From: Daphnia carinata
Taxonomy: Eukaryota; Arthropoda; Branchiopoda; Diplostraca; Daphniidae
DNA: 64,000 nucleotides
Assembly: GCF_022539665.2 (NCBI RefSeq)
Contig: NC_081331.1
Location: 4,312,501-4,376,500, forward strand
Direction of reading: 5' to 3'
Shown here: positions 26,701-40,749 of the stretch, in pieces
How positions within the stretch are numbered: position 1 is the stretch's first letter
How the letters are laid out: each line of letters begins with the position of its first letter
Notes under the pieces: model-generated
The model's input: the letters and a program-made list of their open reading frames with translations, nothing else
The model's database searches: none
What the model was told of the DNA's origin: nothing
Made by a program: the position numbers and the translations under genes

Positions 26701-29700
26701 AACCATAAAAAAGACCTTGCCTCTTTTGAGATTATCTCCGATGGGGAGCAATAATGCGTATAATTCTAACAGAAAAAAAAAATTGAAGAAGAAACGTTGA
26801 AAGCACTTCACTTTTTATGCTGTGTATGGTCTACATTAATTCATACTATAAGCCTCTTTTGTGTACATCATCTATAATGAAGCGAAGCGCAAGAAGGTCG
26901 TGAGCCCCATGGCGGCATAGACGAGCAGCGTTTAATAGCCAGCGGGTCTCAGGGATAGGACCCGGGTCGTCCATCCGCGTATATACGTAACCAAGTTTTT
27001 CCCAGTTCCTCCCCTCTCCTTAGAACGAAAAAAAAAAAAAGGACAAACAATAAAATTCTCGGCACGTCCTGAAAGAACGCCACTAACCTTGCTTCATCGC
27101 GGCCAAAAAGTCATTTTCTTCTTTGGGCAGCAAAGAAAAAAAAGAGGGGGAGAGCAAAAGCAAGAGATAAACAAAATCACGTGACCAAGGTCGTGATGCC
27201 ATGGACCATGGCAACGCCAAGTCCCTTTTGTTTTCGGTTCATATTGTATAGTGACAGAGTTAAAATCTATTGTGTTTCGACGATAGCCGGATCTTTGGAA
27301 ATCCGATGGATTGCATCGACATTGTTTTGGTTTTTTTTTTTTTTTTTTTTTTTGGGAAAAAAAAACACATCGAACAAAGTCGAAAGAGTTGTCTTACCCT
27401 TCCTTTTTTTTCGGCCACCAACTGATTTACAGCAGCACTTCTTCTTTAACTATGACGTCAGTAGACCTTGATGGAGCGGCGCAATGGTGTTTATTTAAAA
27501 GAAAAAGAAGAATAACTCTCAGGTATATGCGCGTAACGGACATTATCCTACAGGCAGATCGTAATCTCAAACCATTTACGTGAATCATTAGGCCAAGGCA
27601 AACTTTTCTCTACTAATTTCCCTTTTTTCTTCAAATTTAAATATTTTATTCCTATTTTTACGACGGCAAAACATGAAACATTCTTTCCACAAAAAAAAAA
27701 GGAAAAGGAGTTTGAATCGATAAGCAGAATATTTATACGCATAATTTTTAATGTATTATATCAATCGTTTGTCAAGCGAATCGAACGATGACGGGCCAAA
27801 CTCGGCGAAATTGTGACGAGACGTCGTTCCAGCCGGTTTTTTTTTTTATTCCAACTCGTTCCAAGAGAAGCCCTTTCTACAACTTAGTTGGAAAAAAAAC
27901 CACTTTGCAATGTAAAACTGCATTTATTTATGTTTATTTGTCTCCATTGGTTGAGCAACAAGTACCCGTCCGAATCGCAATGGCGCAAGGTTCTTGATAA
28001 ATGCACAAGGCCGAGCAAGGCTGATTATTTGCTTATAAACAGGTCGCACGCTATCAGTGTTGTTACATACGCGCACGGGGGACTATAACGGCATAACCGG
28101 CTCCGAACTGACATGCTTATTTTTCTATATTTATACACATCCCACTCTCTCTTGCGCGTATCGGGGATTTTCTCATTTTTCTTTTCGTTTTGTTGTTCCA
28201 CCTCCGCAAAGAGCTTCTCATCCATTGACGGCGAATAGCAGTGTCTAACAACTTTGATGGGAGATTTGAAAAAAAAAAGAAAAAAATTGCGTGATGATGA
28301 GAGAATCACGACGCCACACAAGAGTTAAGGGAAGGCCGGGATGAAATGTCGCACGGGCATGCCGACGTCGACGATTTATTATTAGAAGGTACGGGCGTGT
28401 GTGTAACCATCGACATTGGCCCGTCTTTTTTTTTTTGCCCGTCCGTAAGAGCTGACGTCAAATTATAATGCCTTTCACTTTATGATTTTAGTTTTTTTAT
28501 TTATTTCTTCAATACTCATGTCAATTTTGTCTATACATTTTGCCTTTAGGCTTTGAATAATGTTTTCTACGTGTACACGTTTTGTTTTTATAAATTTCGT
28601 TTTTTTTTTTTTTTTCATTTCTTGTGATGGTGACGATAGTTCTCCTTTTCTCGCGTGTTTATGATTGCGTGTGTAGCCCGAAAATTGTTGATTCGATATT
28701 CAAATTGGATTGGAATTCGGGGACTAGGAAAAAATGCGCACAACGCAGCAAAAATGTTTGACAAGCGTTTGGTTTCCGACGTGAGAATATCACGTATCGT
28801 GTCGTTTTTTTTTACCTCGTTTGTCGTTCGATCGCGTGAGTTGCATACTGCACCGAATTTGTAGGACGTGTGTGTCCTAGGGCCGGTTTATAAGAAATTG
28901 TGTTTTGTGCGTACAAGGAAGGAAGCACACCAAACAAAGAAAAAGTCGAACACTTCCATAATAACACTCGTAAATAAGAAAAAAACAAAAAACAAAAGAT
29001 AATCAACAAAACGAACAAGAGAGAACAACGTCATTTAGTGAATAGGTAATCATATCATTTTCGCACTGGGGAAAACCCGACAACAAACATTGTGTTGTTA
29101 TCGCGATATCGCACCGCATAAGAACCCACCAGAAACCGCAAATGTCAAACGAAACAAGAACGAAAAACCCAGGCTCTCTTCTAGCTTTCAGCTAAAATTC
29201 GCGAATGCGATAGAGACTCTTTCTTTAGCCTCACGTGAGAGCGGCGGCTAGAAAAATTGACAAGGGAAGCGGGTCACGCTATTTCGCATAACAGCGTGCG
29301 GTCATTCCATTTGATTGAAGGTTTTTTCTTCTTCTTTTTCGGCCGCTCAATTATCAGCAATTTTGACGCTGTGGCGCCAGTGATGACTAACGTATGTTTT
29401 TAGACATAACGGCCCATGTTTGTGGCGAGGCAGTAGAAAAGAGTAAAGAATAATATAGACGAGCTCTCCTGTTTTGCGATTGGATCGAATGGCGGTCTCA
29501 ACGACCGACCTTTGCCTCTTAGAAATCGGCCAGCTAACACGAATTGCAGCGCTTTACACGCGCACGGGACAGGCGATTTCCTTTTTTCTTTGCGTGAACG
29601 AAAGGAAAAGTGACTATGGATGACCAACGAAGCCACAAAAATCTCAAAGAGAACGGAGGGAAAAAAAAATAAAAAGCAGATGACCACGGATGGCCTATCG

Positions 29701-32700
29701 GTGTGTCCCATCTTTCAACTTCATCGACGGCCAACATGGCCCGCTGGAAAATGCAGTCACGCTTTGATTGCGACATCATTTTACATTCGTCGAAAGGCAG
29801 ACGTGACGCTTTACGTGTAACTCGAAACAACAGCCAAGTGGGTCGAATTGAGTGAAACGAAACTGAAAAAGCCAAATCGAGAAATAAAATTCCATTTCAT
29901 TTTTCCAAACGCGCAAAAGCGTTTTTTTTTTTTTTTTTTTTTTTTTGCGCAATGCGATAGATAACAAAATAAAAAGATTGAAGGCAACCCTCGCGTAGTC
30001 GGAGCTTTGCCAAAAAAAAAAAGGAGAAAAAATCTCAATAGCATGGGCGATGTTTTGGGCTTGGGTGTGTGCCCAAATGGTCGTCGTGAAACCTTTGCTC
30101 AAATGCTAATCAGCAGAAGAAAAAAAAAAACAAGGGAGAAAAAAAGGGGGCGTTGATAGCCACTTTCTTTTTCCTTATTTTTTGCCAAGAAAAAAAAACA
30201 CTTCTTGGTTATACAACAACAACAATAAATATAATTTCATCTTTTGTCTTCTTTATTATGGCCACACGAGCCACTGCGCGAGAGTTTCCCGCTGGATACA
30301 TTTGCGTATGGCGCTTAATACAGGTTGGTCCGGCAAAGAAATATTTCGCTTGCGGTCATTGGCCACTTCGTGTGGCCTTCACCTCGCACATTCAAAACAC
30401 AAAAACAAGAAAGAAATCATGGAGGCCTTTAGCTGTTTCACAGTTTCCAATTTGTGTTTTAATTCTGCTCTTTTCCCATGTTGAAATTGCTATTTTGTGC
30501 GTGTGTCTTGCCTGCATCACGTTGGTTAATAATTGAGTGAATGTGTCTAGCCAAACCGAAATAGATATCACCGTGAGCCTAGCGAACCGGATCCGTTAAA
30601 CAACAGCAGAGTGAAAGAAAAAGATCAGAAAGTTTTTCGGTGTGTGATGGTGGTGCTTGTTTTTCTCGATCCGTATCGAATGCAAAGAAGGGCGGACACG
30701 GGCTATTTCTTATCGAAGTCATTCGTTCTATCCTCGTTTATATTATTCTTTTGTACGGTTTTGTTTCTCTTTCATCGGCATGCAATGCAGCATACCTGAT
30801 GCCCGTGAGCGTTCAAATGTGGCCATAAAAATCTGTCAGCCATCGCACGTCGTCCGTTTCCAAGTGTAACAAAAACACACGAACCGGACAAGTATACACT
30901 TAGTAAAGCCGAGTATCCGTGACGTAGCCAAGTGACAGGTGACAATTTATAATCGACGGACATTTTTTTTAAACGTGTAATTTAGTCATACGTGAATTCA
31001 TGTGTGGACAAAAGGCTTTAAAACTTAATTCTGCGCGTCTAGCGTCTTTAATTATTGGCAGACTGCCGTGGACTGGGCAGATCTGTCAGCGTCATCTCAG
31101 GCGACGATGAACTTTCTGTCCGTGAACGATCGTAATGCACGCGCTTTTCTCTTTACATTTTGACTCTATTTAAAAAAGAAAAAGAAAATGCAATGGATGA
31201 TGATGAGAGCCGCCTTTTGCGTGTGTCGGGCATGGATAGCAGTGCATGATGCAAGTGCATTTTCATACGTCCTTGGCCCCCTCTTTCTCTTCTACACACT
31301 AGGCCAGATAGTGTGGGATGACCGGTCGTTCCGTCTATAAACACGTTGTTGTGTGTATGTCGTGCATGTCCTACTCCGGCCCGTTGGTTTGATTTGCTTT
31401 CCCCTCTTTTTTTTTTTTTGTTTCTCAAGAAAAAAAAAGGGGAAGGCTTTTTATGTAGCGACCTCGCCATTAACTCGTTTCTCGTTGCTGATTTCCATGT
31501 CGGACTGACGTCAATCTCAAAGAGAAAAGAGATCTTTTCGTTCTATTCTGTACGTAAACACGAAAGGGAATCAAAAGAATACGAAGTTAGCGCAGGGGAA
31601 AATTGCAAGTTGAAGGGCGGACACACGCACGGGAAAAGTCGTGCTAATCTAGCTACTGTTGTTACAGGTTCTCCACTTGTTATCGTGTTGCTGTCGTCAT
31701 TGTATTGCCCTTCTTTCACCAGTTTGTCTTTTTCTTTGCCATTTTGCCATTCAACATTCGTCACCGTTATTATCCACCCTCGTGTCCTTGTTTATTCTGA
31801 ATGACTTTTGCACGATAGAACTGATCAGACCGTCCATCGCTGTCGAAACAAGTGTAGTTTTCGTGTCACATACCGTCAAAGCTATAGAAAAAAAGGAAAA
31901 GAAATGAACGACATGCCAAGAAAGAAAGGAAAAAGAAAAAGCGAGAAATTTTACGCGAAGGAGAAGGTCGCGACGCTTTGCCAACCAAAACGCTCGGAAT
32001 TTTTCTTTCTTTCTACAGCATATTTCGCTCGTGTAACTAATGTGCTGCGTGTCGCTCGTATACTTTCTTTCGCATAATTTTGCAAAGTCATTCCTGTCAA
32101 TGGTGGAAATCCCAAAATCTTAGTATCGTACGGTGGCCATCAAAAGGTCGGGGCAAACACACCTTGAACAAAAAATAAATGTACACTGCTTTTTTCACGT
32201 CTTACGTAACAAAGCTATGAATACAGCTGTATGTATAAACAGAATAGGCGAGGCTATATTTCAATATTTGACGGAACGTCTCGGAACAGCAATAAAGATT
32301 CTATCATTATCTTTGAGTTGATTACCTGTATCCACTGTCACTGAAGATTTGCCAAACGCACCTGGATGGATACCGACGCCGGACCATATCCGAATCCTGC
32401 AATGTGTCTTCACCGACCTTCGAATAGACAGAGACGGATTAAAAAGGAATGTTTTCTGTGCATGTACGCTATTCTCACTATCAGCCTTGAGACTGTGTTT
32501 TGGTGGCTGATTATCACACTACTGGTGATATGGCTTCCCAAATGATTAGGGAAGCCACGGAGGTCGTTGATTAGAAAAGCAAAGAAGAGAACAAGTCCAT
32601 CTGGAAAGACTTTGTTGGAGAGTCTCGGAGAAGAAAAAGTGAATCACGTCATCACATAACATGATGAAAGAAAAAAAACTGACCATGTATGAGCATTCGC

Positions 32701-35700
32701 TTTATTGTTTTTGAATGATATAAGATAGGAGGGGTGCGTCAGTACCAGCTAGAGACTAATGAACCTATTTTTAAAGCCACTCTTTATTTTTTACATCCGC
32801 CCAGATGGAGTGGATGAATGTTTTTCGATTTTTGTGTTCTGTTAATATCCGCATACTAAAAAAACTCATTTGGTTGATTTTTTGTTGTTGAAATGGGAGA
32901 TAGTTTGCATTCGTCCTTCATAAATCTCCATAATCGTGCCAACATTTGTTCCTGAGTTCAGATCTAAAAAAAATGTACGAAGAAAGTTCATTCTTTATGA
33001 ATTCTTTTGTTGCATCATTAAACACCGTTTATGGGCTATTTTTTTCCACCAATGAAAACATTATAAAAATTCTTTTCTTTAACCTAGAACTAGGAAGGTT
33101 TTCTATTAAAACATTTCGGGTCATCTTCTCTTTTATTTCAGGGCCATGTTTGTACATGTTCTTTTCGGTCAACCATGTGACGTTTGAAAAGTGCCCTTTT
33201 CTGTTGAAGCTAGTAACCTGATCTATTGTCTCGATGGTGGTGCAATCAAACGGATTACCATTTTTCTCTATTGGCCTCAATTCTGTGTTGGTGACCGAGG
33301 CCGCTTGCCCAGCGACACAGTCATCAATGTCGCGATGCGGCTCAAGCCGTCGGCCACTTGACGGATGACAGTCGTGTAAACGGGAGCCCTTGTACTATCC
33401 ATAAATGTTTCGAAACATTTTCCTTTTCGTGTCCGTAAAGCAATGTCCTTCTGTGCAGCAAAAGTGCACGAGGACTTGGTTGATAACAAATCGATATTGG
33501 GCATCACTCATTGTGTCAAAAAATTTGTTCGAGAATAAAAGCTGTAGAGTTTTAGCCAATGTCGCTGCTCTCACTGATTAAAAAGTTCACCAACTGTAAG
33601 AGGATCAAAGATGGTTAATATAGAACAGAGCAGAAGCGTAGCAACCTCCACAACTTTCAGCAGTTCTTATGGTGGTTCTAAGAAGTTTAAACACAACGCC
33701 CTCAGATAACGTATACTTCTTAAACCAGACATATATACGACACAGAGCGCTAACGCTCAAGGTGTCAAACAAAGGGCTAAAAGTGGCAAACAAAACTTTT
33801 ATTCATCTCCCGACGATAAGTTATTGTACACACGGTGCACCTTTGTGTAGTAAGTGGACGCACTTCTTTAAAAATACAGTCGAACCTTTGGAGATTATAT
33901 TTCAGTTGATCTATCGCTTTAAAAAAAAATGCTATTTTTGGATTATGACCCTGCCTATCTGAGCGCCTCATTCGTCTTCGACTATTTTTGATGATGCTTG
34001 TCCGCGAAGGCTACGTCTCCTTTTGTTAAATCCTATTCAAAGTGTGCCCTCTGACTTCCATAGATGCGCGCAGGTGCGTTAAAGCCACGGTTCTTTTCAT
34101 TTGGTTGGTTTTTTTTTTCAACTTTTAGATAGTGTGTATACGTGAGGACTATATAGACTCATCGCCCCGGATGGACTCGATGGGCAATTCCATTTCTTCT
34201 TCTCCACTGACATTCAAGATCCCTGATTTCAAGAAATGTCCTTCTAAACCGAACACAATAGGGCATCCGCTGTCCTCCTTTTCTTTTCGATTGAACTCTC
34301 GTTATTGATGCTGAAATACCGTCACGTTGACTGCTCTCTGTGGTACAACGAATCGTTCTGCCGTAAACATAACAAGTATACACACAAGTAAATTGTTTGA
34401 AATGCACTGTATAGCATTCCTGAGCACCGGTACAGGTGTACGGTATCGTACGTGATGGACTTTAAGGTCATCCCAGTTTAGGTTGCTATTTCCGTGGACC
34501 ATATAGTGGTCTGGTGGTCACAGTTTTCTTTTATTTGTGTCCCGAAAAAAAAAAAACTAGACGAAATTTCTTTCTTTACGTGTACCTGTAGTGGCTATAC
34601 GATTGTGGGTGCATTGTTTTCAATTGGCCTTGAAGGACGGTCGACATCCGCCCACACAGAGCCCGATCGATGTGATAATTGCCCATTCTTATGCTACCCG
34701 CATGTTTATATTGTTGACATCTGGACAAAACGAGTCACGTTGACTTTTTTTTTTTTTTTTTTTTTTGCAAAAATGAAGGCAAAGCTTTCGATTCAAATGA
34801 ATTCGACTCACGTTCCGAAACCGATTTTCCGCTTAAATGTATCTACACACAGTCACACATTATATGGCGAAAATTATAATAGTTCCTCCGTGTTAGGCCA
34901 ACGGGCGAGAATGGCGGGTTTCTTCTGTTTCGCGATCAATAAAGTAACATAATCTTTCTTTTTGAATTCGATCTTTTTTGGTGCAGAGTCAGCGCCGTCA
35001 CACCGACCTGATAAGCATCGACGCCCAACACTTTCCAGTTTCGAAAATGCTTATTTCTTTTTTCTTGTTCTTGGCAAAAGGAGCAGGGTATTGTATTGGC
35101 GCTGAAACCTGCATGGCCCGCTCCTTTAAAGTGCCTACAAAATTTCTGGTTCGACATAGAAGCCACAGTGGCTCACAAATGAAAAGTTGAAATCCATGAG
35201 AAAAGAGAAAAAAAAATCCTTGAACCCTGAATGACTGTTCGACGTTCCATGCACGCCCTTGCCGTTAGCTCGTGTTTCGGTAGTTGTGTACAATACGTGA
35301 GGTAGCGCAAATAATCGAAACCGTATATGTGGATGACTTACCGTGATTTTCAGTTTCTTCACTGTAATTTTTTTTTTTTAGTTCTGGTGCGGGTCATCTC
35401 AAGGTTGGTTTTGCAAATGGGCGCTATATTTTTATGCTGATGTGATCCTTAAACGGGCATGGTGGACAAGCAAAGGATGGCATTGGATCTTGTCAAAATG
35501 CTGTGGGCCGATGGGTCACGAGCGACGACCCAAAAAGACAACATTTGCGCAAAAATTTGAAAAAGGAGCTGACCGATTTTCGTCTACCTGGATGAGACGG
35601 CCATTATCAGAACGTGGAGCAGAATACGAATGAGTTAACAAAATTCTTTTCGAAACAGAATTAAAGAAATAGTGTGCTCTAGTGTTTGACGACCTTCACA

Positions 35701-36759
35701 TTTTTCGAGGCCAGTAGCAGCGTATCCGTCGAGATTGTATCTGTTGGATCCAAATCCCGAAATGTATGCATGCTGCGTACCATTTCACCCCAACGGGAAC
35801 ACGGTGACTCTTACAAAGAACATAAATCAGTTGCGTCAGCTGTGCTACGCATACGCACTTTCCAAAAGCTCTTGGCCTTCTCGGCGTCCACTTGGTAAAT
35901 TAGCGCCTTTGGTGGTTTAATTATATTCGTTCCGCGTCTAATCTAGCCTTTTCCGAGACGCAAAATGACAATTTCGAGTAGCCCCGCCATAGCGCCGTCG
36001 GATCCGATCCCATTATAAAAACTTCAGCGAATGAGCGTTTCAAATAGTTTATAGTATTAAAATGTTCCAGCTATCACCAGTTCTTCATGATGAATACGAA
36101 TTTGCAGCCGCTTGCGCGTTATGTAAAAGCCATGCGTACCATACTAAGTGAAGGGGTGCCAACAGCTTTCTCTATCTAATACGCATTTGGTGCCCACTTG
36201 TTCTAAAGGCGACCGTTTGCATAACCCAAGCGACCAAACCCCACGCTACGCGTTATGTCCACAAATGGAAAATCTGTTAACCAATCATGATTTGCCTGAG
36301 AAGAACCGAAAATTTCTTGAATGCCTTGGAAAATAGTCTTGATAGTCTTGCATTAAAAGTGTAAAATCAACGTTATTCACCAGAGAATTCGACACTCAAC
36401 AATACTGCGAAACCTAATTTTTTTCCAAACGGCCTTAACACCGTTCTTTGGCAGACAGGGTTTAATGTTTTAAAAAGTAAGAAAAAAAACTACGGAAAAA
36501 CAATCGAGTGTGCAATGGGTGGTTGAGCAGGTGGGTCACTTCTCGCTCATGCCGTTATTTGTTTTTGTGCCTGTTTTCGACTGGCAGGTTGAAAACGATC
36601 CGGCATCGCTGGGGGAGGGACCCCGCCCACTTCGTTCTCCCAACAGCCCACCATCAATATTTGTGGCATTGAGTTCTTCATAATCCACCAATGTGTGGCT
36701 TATAGTAACGTTGAAATCCCAAATTGTGTTATTTATTTGGTTATACGTATTGCAATAAT
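23702..36759. other. About 13-kb stretch without a recognised gene
   Basis: Neither strand shows a domain, signal peptide or chain of splice-compatible exons. The part up to about 31.5 kb is rich in homopolymers (for example a T25 run near 29922-29946), (GT)n/(AC)n near 24940-24957 and a G-run near 25218. From about 32 kb the base mix is more even. Two short stretches (33.28-33.51 kb minus and 35.44-35.92 kb plus) look slightly protein-like but cannot be assigned. The region may hold regulatory DNA, non-coding RNA or decayed transposons. Confidence 0.5.
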
Positions 36760-37769
36760 ATGGCGAAAAAGCCATTTTCAATTGATGATGCTTTTGACGA
36801 AAATCTCGATGATGTCGTGGTACGTGTGTATGGCAGCACAACAGTCGAAAAATCCGCTTTTAGTGCACGTAATAATAGCGGCGTGAAACCTGCATCTAGT
36901 GAAGGTAGTACACGAAGCAAACACTTCTAGTATTCATATGCAAACGTCTTTTCTGTTGCACAGTGCTTGTATCAACATACTAGTAGATCTTTATTCCATG
37001 AACAGCTGAATTCAAAAATTATTTCTTGATTACTATGTGTGTTAAATTGTCATTTACATGCAGTTCTTATTTGCTCATTCTCAAAAACAATATTGGTGGG
37101 TTTTCTGTCAGGTGTTGAAAATCAAATTACAAACATAAACTCGTTAGCAGTTCCTCATGGCACACATCCACACCACACCCCAGTATTACTGAGCATTCGA
37201 ACAGGAATCATGCAGGATGACGTAGGCTGAATTTTTCATTGGTTTATCTATCTTTCACATTGAAATAATTATTGCTTTCTTTCTGGTACACAGACGGCAT
37301 CTAAAGACAGTGACTCCCTAATTCATGAGAGCTATCAATATTCACCGTCTTATTTTGACCCAGACAGAATTTGGTTCAAACATCCACGTGTGAAAGAGAA
37401 TTGGAAAGTTGTTGCAACTGCCTTTGCTCTTGTCATAATTGGCTTGGGTAAAAATTTTATTTCCAGAAAAAGTTGCCCCTCATTGAATAGTGCATGGTAT
37501 GTAACATGCATTTCTCCTTTAGGTTTATTGGTCACAGGGATTACTGTGTTGATACTTCCATCAGGGGGAGTTCAAGGCCTAGTTTTTCTCATCATAGGAG
37601 TGATTTGCTTTATTCCAGGAGCTTATGTAAGCCATACTTACATTCAAATGAAGTAGCAGATTTTATGACACAATTGCTTTCTGTTGTTTTACAGCATATT
37701 GTCTACATTTATCTTGCCGTCAAAGGAAGAAAAGGATACAACTTCTATCACTTGCCTCTCTTCAATTAG
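36760..37769 (+). CDS. TMEM134: TMEM134 homologue, two-pass membrane protein
   Basis: Five exons: 36760-36904, 37112-37221, 37294-37447, 37523-37626 and 37695-37769, 195 residues, the same length as human TMEM134. The N-terminus has the family motif FSIDDAF right after MAKKP. A variable, hydrophilic, His/Ser-containing middle follows. The segment WFKHPRVKENWKVVATAFAL opens the first membrane helix (continuing to about GITVLIL). The second helix is GLVFLIIGVICFIPGAYHIV, followed by the conserved tail YIYLAVKGRKGYNFYHLPLF. Both termini should face the same side of the membrane. The molecular role of the family is poorly defined. Exon 1 also contains an earlier GT (in GTGGTACGT), but using it would put a stop in exon 2, so the GAAG/GTAGTA donor is chosen. 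The gene is convergent with the TLDc gene. Confidence 0.93.
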
Positions 37770-38342
37770 GCTCTGCTAAAAGCCCGGTCATGAAATATCC
37801 CAGATGCTGCCAGCGTGCCATATTGGGGTGTTACGTATTTCTCTCGACACTCACCATTCGGCAGAGTTAGCTTTTTTTTGTAACCGTGTACAGTGATTCA
37901 TCGCTAATCCCCCCTCCAAATTCCCTAAGTTTTTTTGCTCAACTTTGGTTGTACATACTGAACCTCACAGCTCGGTTTTCTTTGATTTGCATTTTTTGGC
38001 TCCCCAGAATTTTGGACCACTTCACTTTTGTGTTATTATTATTTTTTTTGGTACTCACTAGGACCTTTTCACTCAGATGAATCTCGTTTTTTTATATTTG
38101 GACGTTGTGTTTCTGCCCTGGGCAGATTGTACAGAGTAGGAAAATACAACGAAAGCAATTCCGATTTGTGTATGTTTTTAGGAATTGCACAAGTGATGTA
38201 AACAATACCTTTAACAAATGTTTTTTCTTCGTTTAATAGATATTAGAATTATTTTCAAATTAAAATGGAGAAAATAGGTAATATAAGGAAGTATTTTGTG
38301 AAATTTCGAATCTCTCCCATCCGCGTCAATCAACGACTATAA
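37770..38342. other. Convergent 3' flanks
   Basis: About 570 bp between the stop of TMEM134 (+) and the stop of the TLDc gene (-). It must hold the 3' ends of both transcripts. I saw nothing else. Confidence 0.6.
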
Positions 38343-40749
38343 TCACGCATTCCCAAACTGAGAATAATTTGGCCTGTGGGAAGCCATTTCGAGGAGGCAC
38401 TTGTCAGGATGATCGTTCCAATCCACAGCGGAAAGTTTAACGTCCCGACTCTTCTCTACTTGCTTCAATTCCCATTTTTTGTACTCCAGCTGAGACTCCC
38501 TGATAAAATGGCGCTTTTTATGGCAAATCAAAAGCATGACAACTTTTAACAGTCATACCTCTGTTGGCTTGTACCACAACCCCATACTTGAATGGCTTCC
38601 AGCCTATACGGTATTTTTCTATAGCTCAGCCGCGAAAATTCTTTGTCGATTTCAATGCAAGGATGTCGGTGATCTGTCCCCACTTGAATCCCAAAAGGAT
38701 ATCCACGAACGGAGGTATTGTAGTACATCATGCTTTCGCCACCTAGTAAGAATGAAATAAAAAGATAAGGCCATCATGGAATTCTGAACTGGTAAAAATC
38801 TTACGATCGATCACTCGATATTCGGGAGTCAGCTGAACGGTGATCTACAGGTAATCAGTTAGATGCTTTAGCGATTATGTCATACTGTATCCTATTTAAA
38901 GTAATACTGTATTAGGTGTTCCCCAAAATTGAATCGATTCCTTCCACGCTAGGTCGACAGCCAGACAAAAAATACGGTCGCCCTCGGCATAGAGAAAAGA
39001 GACAGTAGGGCCACGGTAGCCCATTACGTGGTGCTCAAACCGATTCAACGACAATCCGTCGTTATCACTATTGTACAGTGTAGTCCAGTTGGAGGGGCTA
39101 TGTGAAGCAAGCTAAACGATATGATGCACTATGCTATGAATAGTGTTCGTATGCAATTGTTTGACGCTTAGATACCATTCGAGATATGAAAGTGTGAGGA
39201 TCCATTAAAACAATTCCGTTAATGGAAGGCGAGCTAGGAAGTGCAGGAACGGGACGCGTATATACCAATGGAAGCGTACACCCCAATAACCAGATTTGCA
39301 TCGGGTGAAGTCTTGTCTCAGAAATCACTTGTTCTATGTCAGCTGAAAATCAAATGTAATTTAAAGAATACATCACGGATGAATTGTTGACTTAGCACTT
39401 ATCTTGGCACTGAAATTACTTAAAGAGAATCGTACCCTGAGATTGATCTGACTGCCTTTGTAAGGAAAATTCCGTCCCAATTGGAGAAACGGGGCTGCAA
39501 GGGAATAGAGACAAACTATCTCGACGAGTCGTAGCCAACACTGGGGTTTCTATATCTGTAAATATATAATGTTAAATTTGTGTTTTGTGCAAACGCAAAA
39601 CAAAGATGGACCAGCATTCTTACTCGTGGCGAGATCAGTGTCGTGTTCAACTTCTATTTTGGCTTCCCGGTTCTGCTGTAAAATGCGAAAGCCAACAGTA
39701 AGACGGTGGACAAGGTGACGGTGCATCCATGTCACAACTCTAGGGCAATTTTCTTGTACCCAGTGAACGACATATTTTGAGCTAAGGGAGCTTTTACCAT
39801 GAAACTGTCAAACAATGCTCGAAATTTACATATTTCACCATTACCGAGAAGGCAATTTATCGTACCATAGCTGTTATAACCATTTGAATAATCTCTTCAC
39901 TGTGTTCCATGGAAGTTGTGGTTCCTAACGAGAGCTGGTAGCAGGATTGAAGAAATTGGCTAACATCGTCATGGCTTAATGCGTCATCTTCACTCGCAAA
40001 AATCTAAAACACAATATGAAGTCAAATGTTAAAAAATAAAATGGAAACTCTGGTAGAGCTGCGCGTATCAAACCTGAATATAGAATGTCAACAATGGTTC
40101 TTCTCCAATAAGTTGTACTATCTTTTGTGATCCCATAACAAACTGTTCTTTGGAAAGTACTTGTTTATTAGGTGACTTCTTGGAGTTCTTCCCCAGTTTG
40201 AAAAAATCTCTGAACAATGCCTGACCTAAATGGACACAGCCGTGGCAAACATATTTCTACAGCAAAAAAAACAGAAAAATGAAAGGTAAGCATTTCTGTT
40301 GGGATGCTTTATGCTGTCAGGCACTGTACACAAAACATGCTGAGAGATATTCCGTCCTTGGTGTCTTGGTTCTGTGTTCGGATGATTAGCTCCTTTAACA
40401 AGTTAGAAAGAAGAACAGTTTTACTTTATGGCAAAAATTAAGTTAAAAGGTATCCACAACTAACCTTAGCAAGTTTAGTAATTCCATCTGGTTTTGAGCT
40501 GGAAGCAACTCCTGATTCGGTGTATGAAGAATCAACACCTGCTTGCTTGTTCATAGAATCTCTATCACTTAAGTTGGATGTGATGTTGGTTATTTGACAA
40601 GCAGGACCATGATCACCTGCTTCTTCTTTAATATTTCGCTTACTTGACGGAGACAAAACAGGCGACTTGGCTTTTAGAAAATCTCGTAACGTCCCCAAAT
40701 GACTTTTATCATCTCCATCCGACTCGTCGTGACTGTGTTTGTTTCCCAT
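38343..40749 (-). CDS. TLDc-domain protein with N-myristoylation-type start
   Basis: Ten exons, all in frame: 40749-40465, 40256-40074, 40003-39866, 39804-39624, 39555-39436, 39342-39176, 39111-38908, 38844-38805, 38742-38559 and 38499-38343, 552 residues. The start MGNKHSHDES fits an N-myristoyl signal, as in the TLDc protein MEAK7. It is preferred over an in-frame upstream Met at 40818. Residues from about 359 form the TLDc domain: WTTLYNSDNDGLSLNRFEHH, then VMGYRGPTVSFLYAEGDRIF, with FGIQVGTDHRHPCIEIDKEF and LEAIQVWGCGT at the end. A charged C-terminal extension (ESQLEYKKWELKQVEKSRDV, ending SQFGNA) follows. TLDc proteins act in oxidative-stress resistance, V-ATPase regulation and lysosomal signalling. 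Which of these applies here is not shown. Introns are mostly 50-80 nt, with one of about 208 nt. Confidence 0.9.

Noticed and set aside
33277-33507. 76-codon minus-strand open frame with even amino-acid use
   Set aside because: No splice-compatible neighbours, no signal or domain, and length within chance for this base composition.
35442-35920. Open frames on the plus strand with a YLDETA-like phrase in one frame
   Set aside because: The phrase recalls a transposase, but it lies in a different frame from the start, with stops around it, and no other catalytic block or terminal repeat is visible.
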